64,000 nt of DNA. Origin: Paracoccaceae bacterium. Lineage in GTDB: Bacteria; Pseudomonadota; Alphaproteobacteria; Rhodobacterales; Rhodobacteraceae. A program made the position numbers and the translations under genes. Under the pieces are notes generated by a model that was not told the origin of the DNA, searched no databases, and worked only from the letters and a program-made list of their open reading frames with translations. The stretch is from assembly GCA_028284705.1 (NCBI GenBank), contig JANQRE010000033.1:1-64000 (forward strand). The letters are read 5' to 3'. Shown in pieces: positions 18,572 through 26,247 of the stretch. Each line of letters opens with the position of its first letter. The first letter of the stretch is position 1.

Positions 18572-18907
18572 ATGAATGCCTATACACAAGCCGATCTCTT
18601 TGACGCCGCGAGCAATGATTATCATCAATTGCCGGCCTCCGAGAAACAGTTGCGCTTTGCACGGTCTCTCGCGCGCCGGACCGGTGCGGTGCTGCCCTAT
18701 GAGGTGCAGACGGATCGCAAACGGCTATCGGATTGGATTGATGCGGCGAAGCGGAAGGCGCCCGTCTCGAAGTTCTCCAATTACCCGACGTCCAAGCAAG
18801 TGGCGTTTGCCGAGCGCCTGGCGCGACGGAAACGCCGCGACATTCCGCGGGAGTGCTTTCAGGACAAGGGCCTGATGTCGAAATGGATTGATCACAACAA
18901 GGGGTGA
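18572..18907 (+). CDS. Small SOS-controlled protein with two topoisomerase-tail-like repeats
   Basis: A 111-residue basic protein made of two related units: residues 21-60 (SEKQLRFARSLARR ... LSDWIDAAK) and 72-110 (TSKQVAFAERLARR ... MSKWIDHNK). This unit resembles the small repeats at the C-termini of some alphaproteobacterial DNA topoisomerases, from memory of those sequences, so DNA binding is plausible. The start at 18572 follows GAGGAG. The perfect LexA box upstream points to a DNA-damage role. Function is unknown. It is convergent with tag (35-base gap), where one copy of the dispersed 28-30 bp repeat lies. Confidence 0.75.
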   Translation: MNAYTQADLFDAASNDYHQLPASEKQLRFARSLARRTGAVLPYEVQTDRKRLSDWIDAAKRKAPVSKFSNYPTSKQVAFAERLARRKRRDIPRECFQDKGLMSKWIDHNKG

Positions 18908-18910
18908 GCG

Positions 18911-18938
18911 GCTCATCGCCCCTGATGGGGCGCCTCGC
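18911..18938 (+). repeat. Dispersed post-stop repeat, copy A
   Basis: This 28-bp copy begins GCTCATCG, has the hairpin GCCCC-TGAT-GGGGC and ends CGCCTCGC. It starts 4 bases after a stop codon, between convergent genes. Two further copies lie at 42748-42777 and 52822-52851 in the same position and orientation relative to the preceding gene. Confidence 0.6.
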
Positions 18939-18942
18939 GGGG

Positions 18943-19515
18943 TCAACGGGCGAGCTTCGCAACCGCGTCGTGGCGCGGGCAGGTGACCAGGTGGTTGTTA
19001 AAAAAGCCGCAAGCCTCCATGAACGCGTAGACGATGGTCGGCCCGCAGAATTTGAACCCGGCCTTTTTCAGATCCTTTGAGATTTGCTGCGAGAGCGGGG
19101 TCTGTGTAGGCACCTCGGCTTGCGTGGCGAAACGGTTCTGCTGAACCTTGCCGTCGAGATAATCCCACAGGAAGGCATCAAACCCCTCCCGCGCTTCGAT
19201 CTCCAGGTAAGCCCGCGCATTGCCGATGGTTGCATCGATCTTGCCGCGATGGCGGATGATACCGGGGTTTTGCAGGAGCATCTCGACCTCGGTGTCGCCC
19301 CATTTGGCGACAATCTCAGGGTCGAACCCAGCGAAGGCCTGACGGAAATTCTCGCGCTTCTTGAGGATCGTGATCCAGCTCAGGCCCGCCTGAAATCCAT
19401 CCAGAATCAGTTTCTCCCACAGTGCCCGGCTGTCATATTCCGGCACACCCCACTCGGTGTCATGATAGCGGACATAGATCTCTTCCTGGCCGCACCAGCC
19501 GCATCTTTCGGTCAT
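18943..19515 (-). CDS. tag: DNA-3-methyladenine glycosylase I
   Basis: A 190-residue Tag protein, which removes 3-methyladenine from alkylated DNA as the first step of base excision repair. Diagnostic segments are ERCGWCGQEE (zinc Cys), RYHDTEWGVPEYD, LILDGFQAGLSWITIL and GFKFCGPTIVYAFMEACG, with C-terminal zinc ligands in HLVTCPRHD. The ATG at 19515 fits the family N-terminus; the longer in-frame start at 19752 would run into the EAL gene's region. A near-match to the LexA box lies about 50 bases upstream. Confidence 0.94.
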   Translation of the reverse strand: MTERCGWCGQEEIYVRYHDTEWGVPEYDSRALWEKLILDGFQAGLSWITILKKRENFRQAFAGFDPEIVAKWGDTEVEMLLQNPGIIRHRGKIDATIGNARAYLEIEAREGFDAFLWDYLDGKVQQNRFATQAEVPTQTPLSQQISKDLKKAGFKFCGPTIVYAFMEACGFFNNHLVTCPRHDAVAKLAR

Positions 19516-19561
19516 AAAAATAAGGTCCTTTACCAGTCTGAATGGGAGTTTAGTCAAATTA

Positions 19562-19576
19562 GAACAAAAGTGGAAT
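19562..19576 (-). promoter_or_regulatory. Near-consensus LexA box before tag
   Basis: On the minus strand this reads ATTCCACTTTTGTTC, which differs from GTTC-N7-GTTC by one base. It lies 46-61 bases upstream of the tag start, a plausible operator position. The mismatch is in a core base, so LexA binding is uncertain. Confidence 0.4.
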
Positions 19577-19636
19577 ATTAACCTGTGTTTTACGGACCGG
19601 CTGCTAGGGGATTGCGGATAAAGACGGAGAACGACC

Positions 19637-20461
19637 GTGACAATGCAAAGCAACGGGCCCCTCACAAATAGTCCTCTGGATGCCGCAATTGCGGAACGCG
19701 ACGCGAGCATCATGGAGATGGTGCGGGAGGCGTTGTGCACGAAGAATGTCATGCTGGCCTATCAGCCCATTGTGAATTGCAAGAATACTGAGCAGGTGGC
19801 CTTCTACGAGGGCCTGCTGCGGATCATGGACAGCGCGAAACGGATCATTCCGGCGAAAGACTTTATCGACACGATTGAGACGCAGGAGGAAGGGCGGCTG
19901 ATGGATTGTCTGTCGCTGGAGTTCGGATTGCAGACCCTGGCCGAGCACCCCGATATCCGCTTGTCCGTGAATATGTCGGCGCGGTCCATTCTCTATGAGC
20001 CATGGTCGCATATTCTGGACCATGGGTTGAACGCTGATCCAACCATTGCGGAACGGTTGATCATCGAGATTACCGAAAGCTCGGCGATGGACATGCCCGA
20101 GGCAGTGACCGAGTTTATGGCACGGCTGCACGCCATTGGTGTGTCCTTCGCGCTGGACGATTTTGGGGCTGGCTATACAGCGTTCCGGCACTTCAAGGAT
20201 TTCTATTTCGATATCGTGAAGATCGATGCGGGTTTCATCCGGCACATTGATCGCGACGGCGACAATCAGGTTCTGACCGGCGCGCTGGCCTCGATCGCGC
20301 AGCAGTTTGATATGTTCACCGTGGCCGAAGGGGTGGAGCGACCTGAAGAGGCGGAATATCTGATCCGCTCGGGCATCGACTGCTTGCAGGGATATCTTTT
20401 TGGAGCCCCGAAAATCCGGCCAAGCTGGCTACGCTCCGATTCCGTGCGTCGTGCCGGGTGA
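19637..20461 (+). CDS. EAL-domain cyclic-di-GMP phosphodiesterase
   Basis: A 274-residue single-domain EAL protein without sensor or membrane segments. Catalytic motifs are intact: E58 in YEGLLR (the EAL triplet reads EGL), NMSARS, IEITESSAM, LDDFGAGY, VKIDAGFI, AEGVERPEEAEYL and QGYLFGAP. All metal-ligand and base residues expected in active enzymes are present, so c-di-GMP hydrolysis is likely. The start is GTG at 19637 or ATG at 19643. A near-consensus CtrA site (TTAA-N7-TTTA) lies 44 bases upstream. Confidence 0.9.
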   Translation: MTMQSNGPLTNSPLDAAIAERDASIMEMVREALCTKNVMLAYQPIVNCKNTEQVAFYEGLLRIMDSAKRIIPAKDFIDTIETQEEGRLMDCLSLEFGLQTLAEHPDIRLSVNMSARSILYEPWSHILDHGLNADPTIAERLIIEITESSAMDMPEAVTEFMARLHAIGVSFALDDFGAGYTAFRHFKDFYFDIVKIDAGFIRHIDRDGDNQVLTGALASIAQQFDMFTVAEGVERPEEAEYLIRSGIDCLQGYLFGAPKIRPSWLRSDSVRRAG

Positions 20462-20713
20462 GCATGGGCGCAGTCGTTATGCGTTTGTGCGCGCTCGCGT
20501 GATTGGGTCGTGGTGAGGCGGCGTATTTCGCTGAGCCCTTCAAATAAGGCGTTTGACGGCTAGCTATGCATCCTGTGCAACCCCGCTGCCAAATTAGGCC
20601 TTGAGACCTTCTGTCCCCTTGATCATGGTTAAGACCTTGCTAGGAAGCGCCCTAATTGACCTCGGGGCAGTTCCGCCTCGGCTGCCAGAGAGTTTTGCCT
20701 GAAAGGACAAACC
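20462..20713 (+). other. Intergenic region upstream of phaA
   Basis: This 252-bp region carries no credible open frame. It includes the promoter of phaA and a GAAAGGAC ribosome-binding site just before the ATG. A GGCAG-N11-CTGCC inverted repeat lies at 20665-20685, and TGC-rich sequence at about 20572-20590. Either could be a site for a PhaR-type regulator, but neither matches a consensus well. Confidence 0.4.
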
Positions 20714-21889
20714 ATGACCAATGTTGTAATCGCCTCCGCGGCTCGTACCCCTGTCGGAAGTTTCCTCGGATCGTTCGGATCCACACCCGCCCACGATCTT
20801 GGTGCGACCGTCCTGGAAGCGGTTGTCGAACGTGCCGGTGTGGATAAATCGGAAGTGTCGGAGACGATCCTCGGTCAGGTTCTGAGCGCAGGCCAGGGCC
20901 AGAACCCTGCTCGTCAGGCGCATATCAACGCTGGTCTGCCGCAGGAAAGCGCGGCTTGGGGGATCAACCAGGTCTGCGGGTCCGGTCTACGCGCTGTGGC
21001 ACTTGGCGCACAGCATATCCAACTGGGCGATGCCGCGATTGTCGCCGCCGGCGGTCAGGAGAGCATGAGCCTCAGCCCCCATGTCGCGCATCTGCGGGCC
21101 GGGCAAAAAATGGGCGATATGAAATATGTCGACTCGATGATTAAGGACGGTTTGTGGGATGCTTTCAACGGCTACCATATGGGTCAGACAGCCGAGAACG
21201 TTGCTGAGAAATGGCAAATCAGCCGCGATATGCAGGACGAATTCGCCGTCGCATCGCAAAACAAGGCGGAAGCGGCGCAGAAGGCGGGCAAATTCGCTGA
21301 CGAGATCGTCTCTTACACGGTGAAAACGCGCAAAGGCGACATCGTCGTCGATCAGGACGAGTACATTCGCCACGGCGCGACCATCGAAGCGATGCAGAAA
21401 CTGCGCCCGGCCTTCACGAAGGATGGCTCGGTGACGGCGGCCAACGCATCCGGTCTCAACGATGGCGCGGCGGCAACGCTTCTGATGAGTGCCGACGAGG
21501 CTGAAAAGCGCGGCATCGAACCACTGGCCCGCATTGCCTCTTACGCGACCGCCGGTCTCGACCCGTCGATCATGGGTGTCGGTCCGATCTATGCGTCGCG
21601 CAAAGCGCTGGAGAAAGCCGGTTGGAAAGTCGAAGACCTCGATCTGGTAGAAGCCAACGAAGCTTTCGCCGCCCAAGCTTGTGCTGTGAACAAGGACATG
21701 GGCTGGGATCCGGAGATCGTGAACGTCAATGGCGGGGCGATTGCCATCGGTCACCCGATCGGAGCGTCGGGCTGCCGGGTTCTGAACACATTACTGTTTG
21801 AGATGAAGCGCCGCGACGCGAAGAAGGGCCTCGCCACGCTCTGCATCGGCGGCGGCATGGGCGTGGCGCTCTGCGTTGAGCGCCCGTAA
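20714..21889 (+). CDS. phaA: Acetyl-CoA C-acetyltransferase (beta-ketothiolase)
   Basis: A 391-residue thiolase of normal length that condenses two acetyl-CoA to acetoacetyl-CoA. The acylated Cys is in [14 protein letters not shown], the second-site His in [14 protein letters not shown], and the third-site Cys in [16 protein letters not shown]. It is followed after 84 bases by an acetoacetyl-CoA reductase, the classic phaAB order, so it feeds polyhydroxybutyrate and, in this bacterial group, possibly the ethylmalonyl-CoA route. Confidence 0.95.
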   Translation: MTNVVIASAARTPVGSFLGSFGSTPAHDLGATVLEAVVERAGVDKSEVSETILGQVLSAGQGQNPARQAHINAGLPQESAAWGINQVCGSGLRAVALGAQHIQLGDAAIVAAGGQESMSLSPHVAHLRAGQKMGDMKYVDSMIKDGLWDAFNGYHMGQTAENVAEKWQISRDMQDEFAVASQNKAEAAQKAGKFADEIVSYTVKTRKGDIVVDQDEYIRHGATIEAMQKLRPAFTKDGSVTAANASGLNDGAAATLLMSADEAEKRGIEPLARIASYATAGLDPSIMGVGPIYASRKALEKAGWKVEDLDLVEANEAFAAQACAVNKDMGWDPEIVNVNGGAIAIGHPIGASGCRVLNTLLFEMKRRDAKKGLATLCIGGGMGVALCVERP

Positions 21890-21898
21890 TCGCAAATA

Positions 21899-21925
21899 AA
21901 GTTGCGCATGAAAATTGCGCAACTT
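21899..21925 (+). promoter_or_regulatory. Perfect inverted repeat between phaA and phaB
   Basis: AAGTTGCGCA at 21899-21908 and TGCGCAACTT at 21916-21925 form a perfect 10-bp stem with loop TGAAAAT. It lies 10 bases after the phaA stop codon and is followed by TATTGT, not a clean T tract. It may be a partial terminator, an mRNA-stabilising stem or an operator. Confidence 0.55.
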
Positions 21926-21973
21926 ATTGTCAACCTGAAATAAAATTACCACTCGATTCTGGAGGAATCTCTC

Positions 21974-22699
21974 ATGTCACGTGTTGCACTTGTCACTGGC
22001 GGCTCTCGCGGTATCGGCGCGGCCATCTCGACCGCTCTGAAAAACGCCGGATGCGAAGTCGCTGCAACCTTTGCTGGCAACGAAGAAAAGGCCGCGGCCT
22101 TTACCGCCGAGACCGGCATCAAAACCTACAAATGGAACGTGGCCGATTACGACGCCTGCACCTCCGGGATCGCGCAAGTGGAGGCCGATCTGGGTCCGGT
22201 TGACATCCTGGTGAATAATGCGGGGATCACCCGCGACGCGCCGTTCCACAAGATGACGCCGCAGCAATGGCATGAGTGCATCGACACCAACCTCAACGGT
22301 GTCTTCAACATGACTCACAACGTTTGGGGTGGGATGCGTGAGCGTAAATTTGGCCGCGTCGTTACGATTTCGTCCATCAACGGCCAAAAAGGTCAGTTCG
22401 CCCAGGCCAACTATGCGGCGACAAAGGCGGGCGACATTGGCTTCACCAAGGCGCTGGCACAGGAAGGCGCGCGCGCTGGCATCACGGTGAATGTTGTGGC
22501 GCCGGGCTACATCAACACCGAGATGATGAGCACGATCCCGGAAAAAGTGATGAACGAAGTGATCCTGCCGCAAATTCCGGTGGGCCGTCTTGGCGAAGCG
22601 GAAGAAATTGCACGCTGTGTTGCCTTCCTCGCCTCAGACGAAGCGGGCTTCATCACCGGGTCGACCCTGTCTGCGAACGGCGGTCAGTACCTCGCGTAA
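21974..22699 (+). CDS. phaB: Acetoacetyl-CoA reductase
   Basis: A 241-residue SDR enzyme that reduces acetoacetyl-CoA to (R)-3-hydroxybutyryl-CoA with NADPH for polyhydroxybutyrate synthesis. It shows TGGSRGIGAAI, NNAGITRD, SSINGQKGQFAQ and the catalytic NYAATKAGDIGF, typical of PhaB rather than FabG. The ATG follows GGAGGAATCTCTC. A strong terminator follows at 22722. No phaC lies nearby. Confidence 0.93.
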   Translation: MSRVALVTGGSRGIGAAISTALKNAGCEVAATFAGNEEKAAAFTAETGIKTYKWNVADYDACTSGIAQVEADLGPVDILVNNAGITRDAPFHKMTPQQWHECIDTNLNGVFNMTHNVWGGMRERKFGRVVTISSINGQKGQFAQANYAATKAGDIGFTKALAQEGARAGITVNVVAPGYINTEMMSTIPEKVMNEVILPQIPVGRLGEAEEIARCVAFLASDEAGFITGSTLSANGGQYLA

Positions 22700-22721
22700 A
22701 CCCGTCAGCCCCTAGAACGCG

Positions 22722-22755
22722 AAAGGCCGGCCCCGAAAGGGACCGGCCTTTTTTC
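22722..22755 (+). terminator. Rho-independent terminator after phaB
   Basis: AAAGGCCGG at 22722-22730 pairs with CCGGCCTTT at 22743-22751, and the T run continues to 22754. The A-rich left side makes it a possible bidirectional terminator, also serving the leftward 43-residue gene that ends at 22770. Confidence 0.9.
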
Positions 22756-22769
22756 CTTGGTCAGCCGGA

Positions 22770-22901
22770 TTAGCGGCGGTGACGCAGGGAAGAGACGACG
22801 TTCGGAACGATGCGGAACAGGCGGGAAAACGCCTCTGCACGTTCCTGATGGGCCAAATTCTGCGCATCGCGAATGCGGGAGTTTATCTGCGTCTCGATCA
22901 T
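22770..22901 (-). CDS. Small 43-residue protein
   Basis: A short, probably helical protein: MIETQINSRIRDAQNLAHQE followed by RAEAFSRLFRIVPNVVSSLR and a basic HRR end. The ATG at 22901 is preceded on the minus strand by GGAAGGAAC with good spacing, and the gene is bounded by a terminator on its 3' side, both of which support it being real. I do not recognise the family with confidence. Small proteins of this kind with a C-terminal Arg-rich tail occur in Rhodobacterales. The in-frame ATG at 22961 would add an unsupported leader. Confidence 0.6.
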   Translation of the reverse strand: MIETQINSRIRDAQNLAHQERAEAFSRLFRIVPNVVSSLRHRR

Positions 22902-22992
22902 TGTTAGGGTTCCTTCCATCGGAAAATCTGAATTGATCCTAATATGACCTTTGAAAAACATTCAGACAAACGAGACTTCTTGCGCTTTCAGT

Positions 22993-23005
22993 TAAGAATT
23001 TCTTA
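22993..23005. promoter_or_regulatory. Palindrome just before the LysR-type gene
   Basis: TAAGAATTTCTTA is a 13-base palindrome with 6-bp arms, ending 3 bases before the ATG at 23009. It contains the T-N11-A spacing of LysR-type sites and could mediate autoregulation. It also reads TTAA-N7-TTAT, one base from a CtrA site. There is no clear ribosome-binding site, since the palindrome occupies that position. Confidence 0.4.
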
Positions 23006-23008
23006 TCT

Positions 23009-23938
23009 ATGAGCAGCCGCCTGCCCCCCTTAACCGCATTGCGCGCTTTTGAGGCGGCCGCCCGCCATCTGAGTTTTGCGCGTGCAGCGGAGGAATTGAA
23101 CGTGACCCCGGCGGCGCTGAGCTTTCAGATCAAATCGCTGGAAGACCATTTGGGTGCGCAGGTGTTTCGCCGATTGAACCGGTCGGTGGAACTGACCGAG
23201 GAGGGGTTGTTGTTACAACCCGGCGTGACCTCGGGGTTTGAGGCGCTGCAGGGGGCGTGGCGGGCGGTGCAGAACCGGCTCGACTCCTCGACCCTGACGG
23301 TTACCGCGGGGCCTGGCTTTACAGCCAAATGGCTGGCACCGCGGCTTTTCAAATTCGCGCAAGCCCATCCCGATATCGAACTGCGCTTTTCCGCCAGTCT
23401 GCGGATCATGGATTTCACGCGCGATGATGTGGATGTGGCGATCCGGTTCGGACAAAGCGCCGATGATCCCGAGCTCTACTCAAAGACGATCATCGAGGAA
23501 TGGGTGGCGCCGATGGTCTCTCCCAATCTTGCGGAACGGATCACATCGCCCGCGGACCTAGCGGAACTGCCGCTTCTGCACCAGGAGGACACGAGCTTTC
23601 TGAAACCACCCAGAGATTGGAACAGCTATTTTGCCGTGGTTAAAGTGCCTCCGCCGCGGGAGACCGGCACGAAATTCTCGCAAGCCGACCATGCGGTGGA
23701 TGCCGCTTTGGCGGGTGCGGGTGCGATCCTTGGGCGCATTTCCCTCACGGAGTCGCATCTGCGTGAAGGGCGTTTGGTCATGCCGCTGAAGACCGCCATG
23801 CACGCCAACGCCACCTACCGGATCGTCTGCCCAGCAGGCATGGAGAAGCGCCCGCAGGTCGAACGCTTCATAGATTGGGTGACGGCGGAGACCGCCTGTA
23901 TCGAAAGTTTCACGCCCGATTTGCAGTTTATCGACTGA
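23009..23938 (+). CDS. LysR-family transcriptional regulator, GcvA-like
   Basis: A 309-residue regulator. The N-terminal winged helix is LPPLTALRAFEAAARHLSFA then RAAEELNVTPAALSFQIKSLE, the characteristic GcvA-subfamily form with LTALRAFEA. The rest is a substrate-binding effector domain with GPGFTAKWLAPRLFKF and DDVDVAIRFG. Effector and targets are unknown; the family name does not prove control of glycine cleavage here. It has a palindrome overlapping its translation start region. Confidence 0.88.
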   Translation: MSSRLPPLTALRAFEAAARHLSFARAAEELNVTPAALSFQIKSLEDHLGAQVFRRLNRSVELTEEGLLLQPGVTSGFEALQGAWRAVQNRLDSSTLTVTAGPGFTAKWLAPRLFKFAQAHPDIELRFSASLRIMDFTRDDVDVAIRFGQSADDPELYSKTIIEEWVAPMVSPNLAERITSPADLAELPLLHQEDTSFLKPPRDWNSYFAVVKVPPPRETGTKFSQADHAVDAALAGAGAILGRISLTESHLREGRLVMPLKTAMHANATYRIVCPAGMEKRPQVERFIDWVTAETACIESFTPDLQFID

Positions 23939-23960
23939 TCAGGCGTGGGGTGCTCAGGCC

Positions 23961-24125
23961 CTAATTGGCCAGCCTGGTGATTTCTTCTTTTAGCCGGAGC
24001 TTCTGTTTCTTCAGTTCGACAATCGAGAGGTTGTCAGTGCCTGGGCTTCGCTGTTCTTCCTCAACACGGCGTGACAGGACTTCGTGCTTGCGTTGCAGCT
24101 CAGACAAATGCGAACTGATCGTCAT
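23961..24125 (-). CDS. DUF465 (YdcH-like) small coiled-coil protein
   Basis: A 54-residue helical protein (MTISSHLSELQRKHEVLSRR ... ELKKQKLRLKEEITRLAN) with the DUF465/YdcH pattern of an N-terminal HLSEL.RKHE.L and a C-terminal KK.KL.LKEEI. The ATG at 24125 is chosen because GGAGGT lies 6 bases before it; the in-frame ATG at 24131 would touch that ribosome-binding site. Function of the family is unknown; it is common in alphaproteobacteria. Confidence 0.8.
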   Translation of the reverse strand: MTISSHLSELQRKHEVLSRRVEEEQRSPGTDNLSIVELKKQKLRLKEEITRLAN

Positions 24126-24218
24126 CGGCATACCTCCAGTTGTGTTGTGGTTTTGAAAGATCAGCACATCTGGACGAGTGAGTCACGAAAATCACTCGCG
24201 GCAGCGCAGCATAAATGG

Positions 24219-24968
24219 TTAAAATTTAAGCGCCTCCCCGTGGCGCAGAATGGCCTCTGCCGCGGGCGTGTAATCCGCTCCATCGCCGCCATGCTGTGGA
24301 CCCGAGTGTAAAATCAGAGGGTTGTGAAGGATTGTCGTGGCCTGGCCGCTGCGGCAAACCCGAATGAGGATGCGCGTGGCGGGACGTTGCGCACGCGGGG
24401 CCAGTGGCTTGATTTCTGTGCAAAGCGCCCGGTCATCGAGCAATGCGAGAAGCTCTGTCAGGCGGTCTGCCATGTGGATGAGAATCAGCGTGCCCCTCGG
24501 GGCCAGACGCTTGAGCCCCGCATCGATCCAGGTGCTGAGCGGCGTCTGCTCGTGACGGGCGGCATCTCTATAGGCGTCTGGTGACGAGGTGCCGGGGCCG
24601 AAATAGGGCGGGTTCATCAGGACGTGATCGAACCGCTGTGCGGTGATCTCGGTCGGCATGTCGGCAATGTCACCTTCGACGATCTGCCCGTCAAATCCGT
24701 TCAATTCGAGGTTACGCCGCGCGAGGTTCGCGATCTGAACATCGCGTTCGATGCCCCAGATCTGCACCGAAACGCGCCTGGTCAGGCAGCACAGCACCGT
24801 GCCGACCCCGCAGCCCAGTTCCAGCACCGTATCGCCCGCGTCCGCGTCACAGGCGGCGGCAAGAAACACCGCGTCCGATCCGGCGCGATATCCCTTCTTT
24901 GGTTGGATGATTGAGAGGCGACCGCCAAGGAACCCATCTGTGGTCGTGACACTGTCCTTCACGGCCAT
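24219..24968 (-). CDS. N6-adenine methyltransferase, TrmN6-like
   Basis: A 249-residue class I SAM methyltransferase with motif I LELGCGVGTV and the amino-methyltransferase motif NPPYFG. The layout (GYRAGSDAVFLAAAC, then the glycine loop, then NPPY) matches the TrmN6/YfiC family that makes N6-methyladenosine at position 37 of tRNA-Val. The ATG at 24968 starts 4 bases after the DUF2007 stop; an alternative ATG at 24995 overlaps that gene by 23 bases. Exact RNA target is inferred from the family. Confidence 0.8.
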   Translation of the reverse strand: MAVKDSVTTTDGFLGGRLSIIQPKKGYRAGSDAVFLAAACDADAGDTVLELGCGVGTVLCCLTRRVSVQIWGIERDVQIANLARRNLELNGFDGQIVEGDIADMPTEITAQRFDHVLMNPPYFGPGTSSPDAYRDAARHEQTPLSTWIDAGLKRLAPRGTLILIHMADRLTELLALLDDRALCTEIKPLAPRAQRPATRILIRVCRSGQATTILHNPLILHSGPQHGGDGADYTPAAEAILRHGEALKF

Positions 24969-24972
24969 CCCG

Positions 24973-25188
24973 TCACGATTGGAACTCGATGTCATTGTCG
25001 CGCAACACGGCCTGCGCCATGAACAAATCCTCGGCGCGCACCATCAGCCGCCGCGGCAATATACCCACCGAGCCTTCCAGCGCACTCATATGGACGTCCA
25101 TCTCGAACACGCCTATATCTTCCCCCTGGAGAAGGGCTTTCGCAAACGCGATTACGGTTGGGTCATTGCTGCGCAGAAGCTCTCTCAT
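24973..25188 (-). CDS. DUF2007 domain protein
   Basis: A 71-residue protein beginning MRELLRSNDPTVIAFAKALL and ending in VRAEDLFMAQAVLRDNDIEF. This matches the DUF2007 pattern (putative signal-transducing small alpha/beta protein). It precedes the methyltransferase gene by 4 bases, so they form one leftward unit, divergent from the polyprenyl synthase gene by 57 bases. An upstream in-frame extension to 25503 runs through the divergent gene and is rejected. Confidence 0.8.
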   Translation of the reverse strand: MRELLRSNDPTVIAFAKALLQGEDIGVFEMDVHMSALEGSVGILPRRLMVRAEDLFMAQAVLRDNDIEFQS

Positions 25189-25245
25189 GGGATGACTTAA
25201 ACGACAGGCGAAATCGTTTGTCGAGAGACAGGGTATCACGAGCGC

Positions 25246-26247
25246 ATGAGCCTCGATGACGTGACAGCCAAACCGCATGAGCGGTTGCAGGCGGCCTTGG
25301 CCGACGATTTGGCCGCAGTGGGCGCTTTGATCCGCGAGCGGATGGCGTCTGAACATGCGCCGCGCATCCCGGAAGTGACAGCACATTTGGTGGATGCCGG
25401 CGGCAAGCGCGTGCGGCCTATGCTGACTTTGGCGACGGCGCGGCTCTGTGGTTATGACGGGCCGTATCACGTGCATCTGGCGGCGACGGTGGAGTTCATC
25501 CACACTGCAACGCTATTGCATGACGATGTGGTGGATGAGAGTGAGCGGCGGCGCGGGCGGCCCTCTGCCAATCTGCTCTGGGACAACCAGTCGAGCGTTT
25601 TGGTGGGCGACTACCTGTTTGCTCGTGCGTTCCAACTGATGACCGAGACCGGGCGGTTGGACGTACTTCGTGTGCTGTCCGATGCCTCTGCCACGATTGC
25701 CGAAGGCGAGGTCCTTCAGCTCTCGGTGGCGCAGAACCTGGCGACAACCGAAGAGATTTACCTGAACGTCGTGCGGGGCAAAACTGCGGCACTGTTTTCT
25801 GCCGCGACGCAAGTGGGCGCGATGATCGCCGATGCGGATGCGCGCGTTGTGCAGGCGCTCTTCACCTATGGCGACGCGCTTGGCGTGAGCTTTCAGATCG
25901 CGGATGACGTGCTCGATTATGGTGGTGCTGCGGATCAGACCGGCAAGAATGTCGGCGATGATTTCCGCGAGCGCAAACTGACGCTGCCCCTGATCAAAGC
26001 GGTGCAGAAGGCGGATGAGGACGAGTATGATTTCTGGCGCCGCGTGATTGAGCGCGGGCAGCAGGAAGATGGCGACCTCGCGCAGGCCCTACGGTTGATT
26101 GCCAAGCGTGGTGCGTTGGACGAGGCCCGCGCCGATGCGGTTGCCTGGTCGGACAAGGCCAAAGCCGCGCTCGCCGATGTGCCGCAGGGCCCGCTGCGGG
26201 ACATGCTGCATGATTTGGCCGACTACGTTGTCGCGCGGATCAACTAA
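25246..26247 (+). CDS. Polyprenyl diphosphate synthase (ubiquinone side-chain type)
   Basis: A 333-residue trans-prenyltransferase that extends farnesyl or geranylgeranyl diphosphate with isopentenyl diphosphate. The first Asp-rich motif is LLHDDVVDES followed by RRRGRPSAN, and the second is FQIADDVLDYGG. VDAGGKRVRPML matches the octaprenyl/decaprenyl synthase subgroup. In this group the product is probably the C50 side chain of ubiquinone-10, which is inference. Its last codons overlap the convergent ispE gene by 4 bases. Confidence 0.9.
   Translation: MSLDDVTAKPHERLQAALADDLAAVGALIRERMASEHAPRIPEVTAHLVDAGGKRVRPMLTLATARLCGYDGPYHVHLAATVEFIHTATLLHDDVVDESERRRGRPSANLLWDNQSSVLVGDYLFARAFQLMTETGRLDVLRVLSDASATIAEGEVLQLSVAQNLATTEEIYLNVVRGKTAALFSAATQVGAMIADADARVVQALFTYGDALGVSFQIADDVLDYGGAADQTGKNVGDDFRERKLTLPLIKAVQKADEDEYDFWRRVIERGQQEDGDLAQALRLIAKRGALDEARADAVAWSDKAKAALADVPQGPLRDMLHDLADYVVARIN

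Noticed and set aside
18800-18900. Likeness between RDIPRECFQDK in the SOS-box protein and ARNIPQECFEK in the serine hydrolase repeats
   Set aside because: The match is a single short segment and the rest of the units differ in length and pattern, so chance is the better reading.
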